Source: Photobacterium gaetbulicola Gung47
GTDB taxonomy: Bacteria; Pseudomonadota; Gammaproteobacteria; Enterobacterales; Vibrionaceae
Direction: 5' to 3'
Assembly: GCA_000940995.1 (NCBI GenBank)
Contig: CP005974.1
Location: forward strand, 1,798,001 to 1,862,000
Length of the DNA stretch: 64,000 bases
Position numbers and translations under genes: made by a program. Below, piece after piece: positions 26,887-35,587 of this stretch. A model generated the notes under the pieces. It searched no databases, was not told the DNA's origin, and saw only the letters and a program-made list of their open reading frames with translations. The first letter of the stretch is position 1. Every line of letters begins with the position of its first letter.

Positions 26887-28134
26887 TCAACTACTGGTGT
26901 GGCGGTTGAGCCGGCGTTTGATGTTTGAGTGTGAAACCAGGTTGTCAAATAGGGGAGCAAACAGGTTGGCGAACAAGATAGCCAACATGATCCCCTCGGG
27001 GTAGGCTGGGTTGACGACCCGAATAAACACCGTCATAACTCCGATGAGGATCCCGTACGCCCATTTCCCTTTGTCCGTGAACGCGGCAGAAACCGGATCG
27101 GTTGCCATAAACAGCATCCCGAAGGCGAAGCCACCAAGTACCAGGTGCCACCAAAATGTCATTGCAAACATTGGGTTGGTGTCTGAACCGATGAGATTGA
27201 GCAGCGTCGAGGTGACAATCATCCCCACCATAACCCCGGTGACAATCCGCCAAGATGCGATGCCCATTAGCATAATCATCAAACCGCCGAGCAACAGGAA
27301 TAATGTCGAGACTTCACCAATGGATCCGGGGATATTACCGATGAAGGCATCCATCCAGGTAATGGCTTCGCCGGTGGCATTATGCACCATAGCGGTTGAG
27401 CCGTTTTCAGCCCACTGGCTCAGTGCCGTCGCACCGGTATAGCCATCGGCGGCTGTCCAGACCATACCGCCGGAGATCTCTGCTGGATAGGCAAAATATA
27501 AAAAAGCCCGGCCAGCGAGGGCGGGATTGAGGAAGTTGCGCCCGGTACCGCCAAACACTTCTTTAGCGACCACGATCCCGAAGGTGACCCCCAGGGCTGC
27601 CTGCCATAACGGAAGGGTGGGCGGCAGTATCAACGCAAACAGAATGGAGGAGACAAAAAAGCCTTCATTGATTTCATGCTTGCGGATGATGGCAAAGAGC
27701 ACTTCCCAGAATCCACCGACAATGAACACCGTGATGTACAAAGGCAGAAAATAGCAGGCACCTAGCAGCATTTTGCTGGCCCAGCCTGAGGACTCGGCCA
27801 AACTGCCGCCCAGGGCGAGTGTGGCTGAATACTGCCAGTTGTCACTGACCAGTTGCTGGATCTCCTCGGGGGAATACAGGCTGTTGAGGGCAATGACCGT
27901 TTGGTGCCCGACATTGTACAACCCCCAGAACATGGCTGGAAAGACGGCCAGCCACACCATGATCATAATCCGCTTGAGGTCGATACTGTCCCTGACATGG
28001 GTAAGGCGATTGGTGACCTGTCCGGGGGTGTACAACAAAGTGGCAAATGCTTCGTAGAGTGGAAACCACTTTTGGTACTTGCCTCCTGGCTCAAAGGCGT
28101 GTTCGAACTTCTCTAATGTTGACTTTAGACTCAT
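26887..28134 (-). CDS. nqrB: Na+-translocating NADH:quinone oxidoreductase subunit B (stand-alone nqrB)
   Basis: Integral membrane protein of 415 aa, the same length as Vibrio cholerae NqrB, with conserved blocks throughout (SIDLKRIMIMVWLAVFPAMF, FGGTGRNFLNPALAGRAF, DPVSAAFTDKGKWAYGILIG). The covalent FMN site is intact: DGYTGATALSQW places the acceptor threonine at residue 236, as in V. cholerae. NqrB is the sodium-pumping, FMN- and riboflavin-carrying core of the Na+-NQR complex. Unusually, none of nqrA, C, D, E or F is adjacent. It is divergent from cioAB with about 300 bp between. The start is ATG 28134 (GAGGG upstream); the frame runs on to 28221. Confidence 0.9.
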   Translation of the reverse strand: MSLKSTLEKFEHAFEPGGKYQKWFPLYEAFATLLYTPGQVTNRLTHVRDSIDLKRIMIMVWLAVFPAMFWGLYNVGHQTVIALNSLYSPEEIQQLVSDNWQYSATLALGGSLAESSGWASKMLLGACYFLPLYITVFIVGGFWEVLFAIIRKHEINEGFFVSSILFALILPPTLPLWQAALGVTFGIVVAKEVFGGTGRNFLNPALAGRAFLYFAYPAEISGGMVWTAADGYTGATALSQWAENGSTAMVHNATGEAITWMDAFIGNIPGSIGEVSTLFLLLGGLMIMLMGIASWRIVTGVMVGMIVTSTLLNLIGSDTNPMFAMTFWWHLVLGGFAFGMLFMATDPVSAAFTDKGKWAYGILIGVMTVFIRVVNPAYPEGIMLAILFANLFAPLFDNLVSHSNIKRRLNRHTSS

Positions 28135-28441
28135 TGTATAGCCCTCACGAGTAACTGGCAGGAGGACTGCCAGCAAAACCATTGCTACTGCTACGGGCTG
28201 AGTGGGAATTTCGATTAGCAATAATGTAACTATAACTCATCATGCTTGCCCAGCAAGCGGCAAATGAAGGGATATAGTGGTTAAGGCCGCCGAAAATGCG
28301 AGTTTCTTGTCGCTTCGCCAACTTTTAGCAAGATGAACCATACTGTTAAGCGATGCGTATAGAAAGGGTTGCAGCTTCATTATTTCCGCAGGTTTACCTA
28401 TTCAAGAAAAACCTCTTTAGATTAGGTAGTAAGGAGAAACC
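28135..28441. promoter_or_regulatory. Divergent nqrB / cioA promoter region
   Basis: About 300 non-coding bases separate the two divergent respiratory genes and must hold both promoters. A small hairpin (CTTGC-CCA-GCAAG, 28247-28259) is visible. I found no convincing FNR, ArcA or CRP site by eye. Confidence 0.5.
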
Positions 28442-29845
28442 ATGAATGAACTCGCGGTCGATCTTGCTAGATTCCAGTTTGCATTCACAGTCTCGTTCCA
28501 TATCATTTTTCCGGCTTTCACGATTGGCCTTGCCAGTTACTTGGCGGTGCTGGAAGGCTTGTACCTGAAAACCGGCAAGCACAAATACATTGAGCTCTAC
28601 CAGTACTGGATAAAAATTTTCGCTATCAGTTTCGGGATGGGGGTCGTCAGCGGTATCGTGATGAGCTACCAGTTTGGCACCAATTGGAGTGTTTTCTCGG
28701 ACAAAACCGGCCCAGTACTTGGGCCGTTGATGGGCTATGAGGTCTTCACGGCATTTTTTCTTGAAGCAGGCTTTTTGGGCGTCATGTTGTTCGGCATGAA
28801 CCGGGTGGGGAAAAAGCTGCATTTTATGTCAACGGTCATCGTGGCTATCGGGACATTGATGTCAGCCTTCTGGATCCTCTCGGTGAATAGTTGGATGCAG
28901 ACCCCCGCAGGATACTCCATAAATGAGCTCGGGCAGTTCATTCCTGAGGATTGGTGGGCCGTCGTTTTCAATCCTTCCTTCCCGTATCGTTTGGTGCATA
29001 TGGTTTTGGCTGCCTTCTTGACCACCGCTTTTGTGGTTGGCGGGGTGGGAGCGTATCACTTGCTCAAATCGCAAAATAATCATTTAGCCCGAACCATGTT
29101 TTCCATGGCGCTGTGGATGGCGGCGATTGTTACACCGATCCAGATTGTGGTTGGGGATATGCATGGCCTTAATACTTTCGAGCACCAGCCAGCTAAAGTG
29201 GCTGCGATGGAAGGGCATTATGAAACCCAGCAAGGTGCGCCATTGATATTGTTTGGTTTGCCCAATGAAGAAACCAAAGAAGTGGATTATAAAATTGCCA
29301 TTCCACATTTAGGCAGTTTGATTTTGACCCATGAGTGGAACGGTGAGGTTACAGGGCTGGATGCTTTCCCAGAAGATGAACACCCGCCGGTGCCTATCGT
29401 GTTCTGGAGCTTCCGGATCATGGTCGGGATTGGTTTTCTGATGTTAGCCATTGGGCTTTACAGTTTGTGGCTGCGCAAGAAGGGAGAGCTTTACTACCAT
29501 ACTCTGTTCCACCGCTGTTGTGTGGCAATGGCACCAACCGGTTTTATTGCCATCCTGTGCGGTTGGATCACCACCGAAGTCGGGCGACAGCCTTTCACCG
29601 TCTACGGTTTGCTCAGAACGGCTGACTCGATATCCCCGGTTAATGCCGCGGCCGTCAGTGTGTCCGTTGCGGCTTTCGTGATTGTGTATTTCTCGGTATT
29701 CGGTGCTGGCTTTTTCTACTTGCTTCGCCTGATGCGCAAGCCTCCAACCAAATATGTCCTACCACCAACCGCCAGCGTTCCGGACGTCGGCGATGAGAGT
29801 AAAGACAAGCAATCACTGGCAGCGTCGAACAAATTGACAATGTGA
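28442..29845 (+). CDS. cioA: Cytochrome bd ubiquinol oxidase subunit I, cyanide-insensitive (CioA) type
   Basis: Inner-membrane quinol oxidase subunit of 467 aa with about nine membrane helices. It binds haems b558, b595 and d and oxidises quinol. Early histidine ligand region FHIIFPAFTIGLA (about residues 20-32), RLVHMVLAAF (about 182-191) and GRQPFTVYGLLRT (about 383-395) are conserved. The quinol loop is short compared with the 522-aa E. coli CydA, the hallmark of the CioA branch that resists cyanide and sulfide. A strong AAGGAG lies before the ATG. It is followed by cioB (10-nt gap) and a small DUF2474 gene in one operon. Confidence 0.93.
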   Translation: MNELAVDLARFQFAFTVSFHIIFPAFTIGLASYLAVLEGLYLKTGKHKYIELYQYWIKIFAISFGMGVVSGIVMSYQFGTNWSVFSDKTGPVLGPLMGYEVFTAFFLEAGFLGVMLFGMNRVGKKLHFMSTVIVAIGTLMSAFWILSVNSWMQTPAGYSINELGQFIPEDWWAVVFNPSFPYRLVHMVLAAFLTTAFVVGGVGAYHLLKSQNNHLARTMFSMALWMAAIVTPIQIVVGDMHGLNTFEHQPAKVAAMEGHYETQQGAPLILFGLPNEETKEVDYKIAIPHLGSLILTHEWNGEVTGLDAFPEDEHPPVPIVFWSFRIMVGIGFLMLAIGLYSLWLRKKGELYYHTLFHRCCVAMAPTGFIAILCGWITTEVGRQPFTVYGLLRTADSISPVNAAAVSVSVAAFVIVYFSVFGAGFFYLLRLMRKPPTKYVLPPTASVPDVGDESKDKQSLAASNKLTM

Positions 29846-29855
29846 GGAACCGGTT

Positions 29856-30854
29856 ATGGATTACGCATTGATTTGGTACATCTTGATAGCAGTTGCGGTA
29901 TTTGCCTATGTCATCCTCGATGGGTTTGATTTGGGTATCGGTATCCTGTTTATTTCTGCCGAGACCACCAAAGAGCGGGACTTGATGATGAACAGTATCG
30001 CGCCGGTTTGGGATGGTAACGAAACTTGGCTGGTACTCGGTGGAGGGGGACTGTTTGCGGTATTTCCTCTGGCCTATGCGGTGGCGATGCCAGCCTTGTA
30101 CGCATTAATTATCATGATGCTGCTTGGCTTGATTTTCCGGGGGGTGGCATTTGAGTATCGTTTTAGGACCAAACGGGGCCAATTTCTGTGGGACAGTTCA
30201 TTTTTTCTCGGCTCTCTGACTGCCACCTTTACCCAGGGAATGATCCTCGGAACCCTGCTTCAGGGGGTCTCCGTCACCGATCGTGCATACAGCGGTGGCT
30301 GGTTTGATTGGTTCACTCCGTTTAGCGTGTATTGTGGTTTTGTCACTGTGGCAGCCTATACGCTGCTTGGGGCATGTTGGCTGCTGATCAAAATGCCCGA
30401 AGGAATACACCAGCGGTTTTATATTATTGCCAAGCGGTGTGCGCTGATAATGGTGGCAATGGTCATCATACTTAGCCTATGGCTACCACTTGGCAATGAA
30501 ACGATCGCCGAACGCTGGTTTACCTTCCCACAGGCACTGTTGTTTTTATTAATACCAGGCTGCTCTGCCTATTTGGTATACCTATTGTTCAAAGATTTGA
30601 TGGAACACAAACCGGTGCAGGCGTACTTGGTGGTGCTCGGCCTGTTTTTCTTGGCCTTCCTCGGTTTTGGCGTGAGTACTTATCCGTACATAGTCCCGCA
30701 TGCGATTACCTATGCCGAGGCGGCAGCGCCAGATACTAGCCTGAAGTTCTTGCTCAGTGGTGCTGTTTTCCTCCTGCCGTTGATTATTGCATACACCGCA
30801 TACTCTCACTGGGTGTTCAGGGGTAAATTGAAAGAGGATGAGGGGTACCATTGA
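29856..30854 (+). CDS. cioB: Cytochrome bd ubiquinol oxidase subunit II (CioB)
   Basis: Membrane subunit of 332 aa with about eight helices and the family opening ILDGFDLGIG (residues about 21-30), followed by NSIAPVWDGNETWLVLGGG. It partners CioA in the bd-type oxidase that reduces oxygen to water without pumping protons. Length is shorter than E. coli CydB (379 aa) and fits the Cio branch. Its stop overlaps the start of the next small gene (TGATG), indicating translational coupling. Confidence 0.93.
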   Translation: MDYALIWYILIAVAVFAYVILDGFDLGIGILFISAETTKERDLMMNSIAPVWDGNETWLVLGGGGLFAVFPLAYAVAMPALYALIIMMLLGLIFRGVAFEYRFRTKRGQFLWDSSFFLGSLTATFTQGMILGTLLQGVSVTDRAYSGGWFDWFTPFSVYCGFVTVAAYTLLGACWLLIKMPEGIHQRFYIIAKRCALIMVAMVIILSLWLPLGNETIAERWFTFPQALLFLLIPGCSAYLVYLLFKDLMEHKPVQAYLVVLGLFFLAFLGFGVSTYPYIVPHAITYAEAAAPDTSLKFLLSGAVFLLPLIIAYTAYSHWVFRGKLKEDEGYH

Positions 30855-30961
30855 TGATCAATGCCTGTTTCAAAAGATGGATGTGGTTTGTGGTGCTCTA
30901 TCTAGGCGGGATCTTCGCCGTTGGTTTGTTGGCTGCGGTGATCAAGTGGGTGTTGGGCTAG
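30854..30961 (+). CDS. DUF2474-type small membrane subunit of the bd oxidase
   Basis: A 35-codon gene starts at ATG 30854, overlapping the cioB stop by one base. The product has a short basic N-terminus (FKRW) and one membrane helix (WFVVLYLGGIFAVGLLAAVI). DUF2474 proteins of this size and pattern follow cioAB genes in many bacteria and are thought to play the part CydX plays with CydAB. The translational overlap and the operon position support it as a real gene despite its size. Confidence 0.8.
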   Translation: MINACFKRWMWFVVLYLGGIFAVGLLAAVIKWVLG

Positions 30962-30982
30962 CACCTATCGTTAGCGAGCGGC

Positions 30983-31010
30983 CGCCAACGTGACACTCTC
31001 ACGTTGACGG
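30983..31010. terminator. Hairpin between the cio operon and the RND operon
   Basis: CCAACGTGA with TCACGTTG (extended by CCG/CGG across a bulge) around CACTC. Lies between convergent operons; no strong T-tract. Confidence 0.5.
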
Positions 31011-31029
31011 CTCTCTATGATGTACGTTG

Positions 31030-34000
31030 TTACTTCAGTCTTTCGGTGGTTCCCTGCGCGGTTACCGTTTTGCTCGGTACTGGCGGGGAAGATAACATCT
31101 TGCCCAGCTGTTGTTTGACAATCGCTTCTGGATCCCCCATCGGCGTGTGGCCGTTTTGTGTTTGCGGTGCCGAAGCGCGCTTTTCTGCACGTTGTCTATG
31201 ATCCCGTCCCAGCATGAGCAGGCAGGGCGTGAGGATCAAGGTCAGCACCGTGGCAAAGGTAAGCCCCCCGGCCACCGCAGTGGCTAACTGTGACCACCAC
31301 TGGGTACTGGGTGCGCCGAATTCGACCACGCGGTTTAGCAGGTCAATATTCATCTCAAGCACCATCGGCAGCAGGCCTAGGACAGTTGTGATCGTTGTGA
31401 GCAATACCGGGCGCAAACGCTGCGCGCCAGTGTGCATGATGGCAGTGACCTTATCCATTCCGCCGTGGCGAAGCTGGTTATACGTGTCGATCAGAACGAT
31501 ATTGTTGTTCACCACAATACCCGCCAGCGAGATCACCCCGATACCGGACATGATGATGCCAAAGGGGCGCTGGAAAATCAGTAGTCCCAAGAAGACACCG
31601 ACAGTGGAGAACAGGACGGCACTCAGTATCAGTAGCGCCTGGTAGAAACTATTGAACTGGGTGATCAAAATCAGCCCCATCACAGCGAGGGCGACCAGGA
31701 AGGCATTTTGCAAAAAGGCGGATGATTTCTCCTGATCTTCATTCTGCCCCCTGACAACCACTTGGGTTCCCTTGGCGAGCGGCATTTCCGCAATCGCCGC
31801 ATTGATCACTGGAAGCTGTAAGCTCAGGTTGTAGCCAGTGGCCATATCCGCCATGACCTCGATGACCCGTTTGCCATCAATGCGGTTGATGGTGCCTTGT
31901 TTCGGCGAGGGCGTAATGCTGGCAAAGTTGGTGATTGGTACCATGCCGTACACCGTTTTTACCCTCAGCTCATCAAACCGCCCGATATCCCGTTTGTCCT
32001 CGGGATAGCGAACCAGGATATCGACTTCCTCGTCGGTATCATCGGGGAGGAAGTCTCCAATCTTAAGGCCGTTTGTCACAAACTGAACGGTATTGCCGAC
32101 CAAGGTAGCATCGCTGCCAAAGCGAGCAGCATCATCGCGGCTGATATTGATTTCCCAATCAATCCCTTCCTTGTCTGCCGAATCGGAGATATTGGTGAAA
32201 GCCGGCTGTGATTCGAGCCAATAACGGACCTGGCGGACTGCATCGTTCATTTCGGCGGTGTTGTTGCCGGAAACCTCGATAACCACGTCATGCTCGCTGG
32301 GCGGGCCAGCCTGGGGAAACTTGAATTCCAACTCGACGCCAGCAATGTCAGCGGTTTTTTCCCGCATCTCGGCAATGATGTCCTTGATTGGCGGGCGGTA
32401 TTGCCAGTCGAGCGGATTGAGCTGGATTTGGCCAATTTCATTATTGCCCCCGGTCCGGGTGTAAACGCTCTTGATACCTTCGGTGCCCATGATGCGCTGC
32501 TCTATCTGGCTCATCAGAGTATCCTTTTCGTAGATAGACAAGTCACCATGGGAGCGGGCTTTAATGGTAAAGTGAGGCGGGTCGACGTCAGGGAAGAAGA
32601 CGACCCCGAGCCCTGCCTTGCTGTAGGCCACCCCGACGGCAACGGCGAACAGGCAGGCAGAGAGCAGGATTTTAATCGGGTGCTTAATCGCGATAGCAAG
32701 GGTGGCCAGATAGAGCTTGGTCAAACCGTGTGCCTGGGAGAAGTCGCCTTTTTCCAGGGCAATTTTGCGTTCTCTGTCTTGCTGGGTGGTGTATTGCGGC
32801 TTACCGACGACGCTGCCTAGCACTGGCACGAAGAGCAGTGCCATGATCAGTGATGCTGACAGTGTCGCTATCAAGGTGAGTGGCAGATAACGCATGAATT
32901 CGCCGGTGGTATCTGGCCAAAATAGCAATGGCGCAAAAGCGGCGAGGGTTGTAGCGGTTGAGGCGGTGATTGGCCATGCCATGCGCTTTGCCGCTTCTCG
33001 GTATGCTTGTTTGCGGCCAACCCCTTCTTGCATTTTGCGGTCGGCATATTCGGTAACCACAATGGCTCCATCAACCAACATACCGACGGCCATAATCAGG
33101 GCGAAAAGCACAATCATGTTAACCGTGATCCCGCTCACCGCAAGCATCAGCAGACCGGTTAGGAACGCGCCGGGGATCGAGACCCCTACCAAAAATGCCG
33201 TGCGGGTCCCGAGAATAGCCAGTATGACAATGACCACCAAGATAATGGCTGACAAAATGTTGTTTTGCAGATCGCTGAGCATGGTCTCAACATCTTCCGA
33301 CTGGTCGAGGGTGTATTCGACCAAGAGGTTGTCGGGCCATTCGTCAAGTTTCTGGGCTTCCTCGACAACGGCTTTGACGATATTGACCGTTTCAATGATG
33401 TTTTCGCCCGCCCGTTTTTTTACATCCAGTACGACGGCAGTGTCACCGTTGAGGCGAGCAAAGCTATCGGGATCGCGGTAAGCGCGGCGTATGGTGGCGA
33501 CATCGCTGAACGTGACCACTTTGTTGCCATCGACTTTGATGGGCAGCTCGAGGATATCCTTCAGCGAGTCAAAGACCGAGGGGACCTTGACCGAAAAACG
33601 GCCATAGCCGGTATCGACAAATCCCGCAGCTACGACGCGGTTATTGCGGGCTACCAGGTTGAAGACATCTTGCTGGTCAAGGCCGTAGCTCTCCATCAAG
33701 AGCGGCTCGACCAGTACTTCAACGACATCTTCCCGGTCACCGGCAATATCGACCTCAAGCACTTGTTTGAAGCTCTCTAGCTTATCCTGAAGTTCACGTG
33801 CTATCTGAATCGTGGTCCGTTCCGGCACGGTACCGTAGAGAACCAACGACAGCACTGGCTCATAGCTGGCCAAGGTCACTTCATTCACCGTTGGCTCGTC
33901 GGCATCTTCGGGGAGTTTGGTCTTGGCCATATCGACGGCCTCGCGGACATCGGTGAGGGCAACGTTGATGTCCGATCCTGCGATGAATTCTAGGGTGACA

Positions 34001-34272
34001 GAAGCATAGCCTTCCGACGCCGCTGCGGTCATCTCTTTGACGCCCTCAATGGAGCGCAGCTCTTTTTCTAACGGCCTAACCAATAAGCGCTCGGCATCGA
34101 TAGGGCTGATCCCCTGGTGGCCGACGGAGACGTAAATGACCGGTATGGTGATATCCGGGCTGGATTCTTTCGGTATAACGCGATAGGTGATGACACCTGC
34201 CAGTAAGATGAGTACGAGCAAGGTGAGCATGGTGCGCGAGCGGTTTATCGCTGCATCGATGATGGCAAACAT
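31030..34272 (-). CDS. RND-family efflux transporter, inner-membrane pump subunit
   Basis: Pump protein of 1080 aa with the AcrB/MexB layout: 12 membrane helices and two large periplasmic loops. It starts with a helix near residues 14-31, then the conserved PDITIPVIYVSV strand. The proton-relay segment of helix 4 reads GMLVDGAIVVTE, so there is one Asp where AcrB has the pair D407-D408. That places it outside the classic AcrB subgroup, among less studied RND pumps of Vibrionaceae and relatives. Its ATG overlaps the stop of the adaptor gene by one base (TAATG). No outer-membrane channel gene is present, so a TolC-type partner must be encoded elsewhere. Confidence 0.92.
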   Translation of the reverse strand: MFAIIDAAINRSRTMLTLLVLILLAGVITYRVIPKESSPDITIPVIYVSVGHQGISPIDAERLLVRPLEKELRSIEGVKEMTAAASEGYASVTLEFIAGSDINVALTDVREAVDMAKTKLPEDADEPTVNEVTLASYEPVLSLVLYGTVPERTTIQIARELQDKLESFKQVLEVDIAGDREDVVEVLVEPLLMESYGLDQQDVFNLVARNNRVVAAGFVDTGYGRFSVKVPSVFDSLKDILELPIKVDGNKVVTFSDVATIRRAYRDPDSFARLNGDTAVVLDVKKRAGENIIETVNIVKAVVEEAQKLDEWPDNLLVEYTLDQSEDVETMLSDLQNNILSAIILVVIVILAILGTRTAFLVGVSIPGAFLTGLLMLAVSGITVNMIVLFALIMAVGMLVDGAIVVTEYADRKMQEGVGRKQAYREAAKRMAWPITASTATTLAAFAPLLFWPDTTGEFMRYLPLTLIATLSASLIMALLFVPVLGSVVGKPQYTTQQDRERKIALEKGDFSQAHGLTKLYLATLAIAIKHPIKILLSACLFAVAVGVAYSKAGLGVVFFPDVDPPHFTIKARSHGDLSIYEKDTLMSQIEQRIMGTEGIKSVYTRTGGNNEIGQIQLNPLDWQYRPPIKDIIAEMREKTADIAGVELEFKFPQAGPPSEHDVVIEVSGNNTAEMNDAVRQVRYWLESQPAFTNISDSADKEGIDWEINISRDDAARFGSDATLVGNTVQFVTNGLKIGDFLPDDTDEEVDILVRYPEDKRDIGRFDELRVKTVYGMVPITNFASITPSPKQGTINRIDGKRVIEVMADMATGYNLSLQLPVINAAIAEMPLAKGTQVVVRGQNEDQEKSSAFLQNAFLVALAVMGLILITQFNSFYQALLILSAVLFSTVGVFLGLLIFQRPFGIIMSGIGVISLAGIVVNNNIVLIDTYNQLRHGGMDKVTAIMHTGAQRLRPVLLTTITTVLGLLPMVLEMNIDLLNRVVEFGAPSTQWWSQLATAVAGGLTFATVLTLILTPCLLMLGRDHRQRAEKRASAPQTQNGHTPMGDPEAIVKQQLGKMLSSPPVPSKTVTAQGTTERLK

Positions 34273-35390
34273 TACTCACTCCCATCGAGGTCAACTGAAT
34301 TGCGGCGAACCGGGATCACCGTATCACCATCTCTGACGAAACCTTGACCTGTGGTGATGATCTCAACGGTGGGCTCGGTACCGCTCAGCCATACGCCGTC
34401 AGGCTCGACTTTGACAATTGAGATAGGGACGAAATGCACTTTATCCTCTGATGTCAAGGTCTTGACCCCTAGGTTACCCGCTTCATCCAGCGCCAGCATT
34501 GAGGGGGTGATCTTAATTGCCGGCTCGGTTGCTAACAGCAGTTCGAGATTGGCGCTGGTGCCGGCCGTCAGGGTCATGTCTGGGTTACTGATCTCAACTT
34601 CAATCGGATACGTGTTGGTGGCTTCGTTGGCGACCGCCCCCCTAAAGCTCAGTGTCCCGGTGGTAGCAAATCCGGTTACCAGGCTGACTTCTGCTTGCTG
34701 CTCTTTGTAAATTTTATCGATATGGCGCTCGCTGACATCGGCACTGATCACCAGCGGATCAAGATCAACAATGGAAATGATCGGATCGCCAACGCCTAGG
34801 AAATCACCTTTTTCAATATAGAGGAGTTCGATAATTCCGTCGAAAGGGGCATAGATTTCGGTATTGGCGAGGGTTAGCTCAAGACTTTTGACCTGTGCCT
34901 TGGCCTCAATGAGGTTGGCTTCTGCCTGGCTAAATGCCACCTCTCCCTGCAACCCCCTACTTTTTAATGACTTGGCAGCATTAAACTCTTGGGTCCTGAC
35001 TTTGAGCAATGCCTTGGTGCGGGCGAGTTGCAGTTCGCGATCCGCTTTGTCTAGCTGGACAAGGCCTTGGCCGGCTTTTACGTGCTGGCCCTTGCGTACT
35101 AGCAGGCTTTCGACTTTACCTGAGACTTCTGCGCCGAGAGTTGCTTTACGGTTGGGGGCGGTTCGGCCATAGAGGGAGAGGGTGCGGGTAACGGGCTGGA
35201 CAGTAAATTGCTCAATCACAACCTTGGCCAGTGGAGGGGGACTGGAGGCTTTGGTTTGTTGTCCTTGTGGCTCCGAGCTATCTGAAGGGGCTGATTGATG
35301 GCCACTAAACAGCCAAATGGCAATCCCGAGCAAAATAAATGTGGAGAGTATCCAAGGTTTACGTCTTAAAAGTTCCTTGAGAGAAATCAT
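34272..35390 (-). CDS. RND efflux periplasmic adaptor (membrane fusion protein)
   Basis: Adaptor of 372 aa with an N-terminal membrane anchor (about residues 13-30). A Ser/Gln/Pro-rich linker precedes the typical lipoyl half-motif (TLGAEVSGKVESLLVRKGQHVKAGQGLVQL region, about 85-114), a helical hairpin, and the second lipoyl half (IYAPFDGIIELLYIEKGDFL). Beta-barrel and membrane-proximal domains complete the chain. It links the RND pump to an outer-membrane channel. It is the first gene of a two-gene operon; substrates are unknown. Confidence 0.92.
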   Translation of the reverse strand: MISLKELLRRKPWILSTFILLGIAIWLFSGHQSAPSDSSEPQGQQTKASSPPPLAKVVIEQFTVQPVTRTLSLYGRTAPNRKATLGAEVSGKVESLLVRKGQHVKAGQGLVQLDKADRELQLARTKALLKVRTQEFNAAKSLKSRGLQGEVAFSQAEANLIEAKAQVKSLELTLANTEIYAPFDGIIELLYIEKGDFLGVGDPIISIVDLDPLVISADVSERHIDKIYKEQQAEVSLVTGFATTGTLSFRGAVANEATNTYPIEVEISNPDMTLTAGTSANLELLLATEPAIKITPSMLALDEAGNLGVKTLTSEDKVHFVPISIVKVEPDGVWLSGTEPTVEIITTGQGFVRDGDTVIPVRRNSVDLDGSE

Positions 35391-35587
35391 CTGTTACTGT
35401 CCTTAGTAAGCAAAATATCAACATGTATTGTTAAAGGGAGGTTGTAAAAAATGCTTTAACTACAGTTGATTGCATACTAACAGCAAACTTGCTGAATGTT
35501 AATTTGAAGAATTTGACCTGACTCGCTTAATAACAACGGAATCTCGGTCGCTTGATGTATAAGTGATTTATAAATAGCAGTACTACT

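Noticed and set aside
32894..33481. 195-codon plus-strand frame
   Set aside because: Antisense to the RND pump gene; low-complexity shadow composition.
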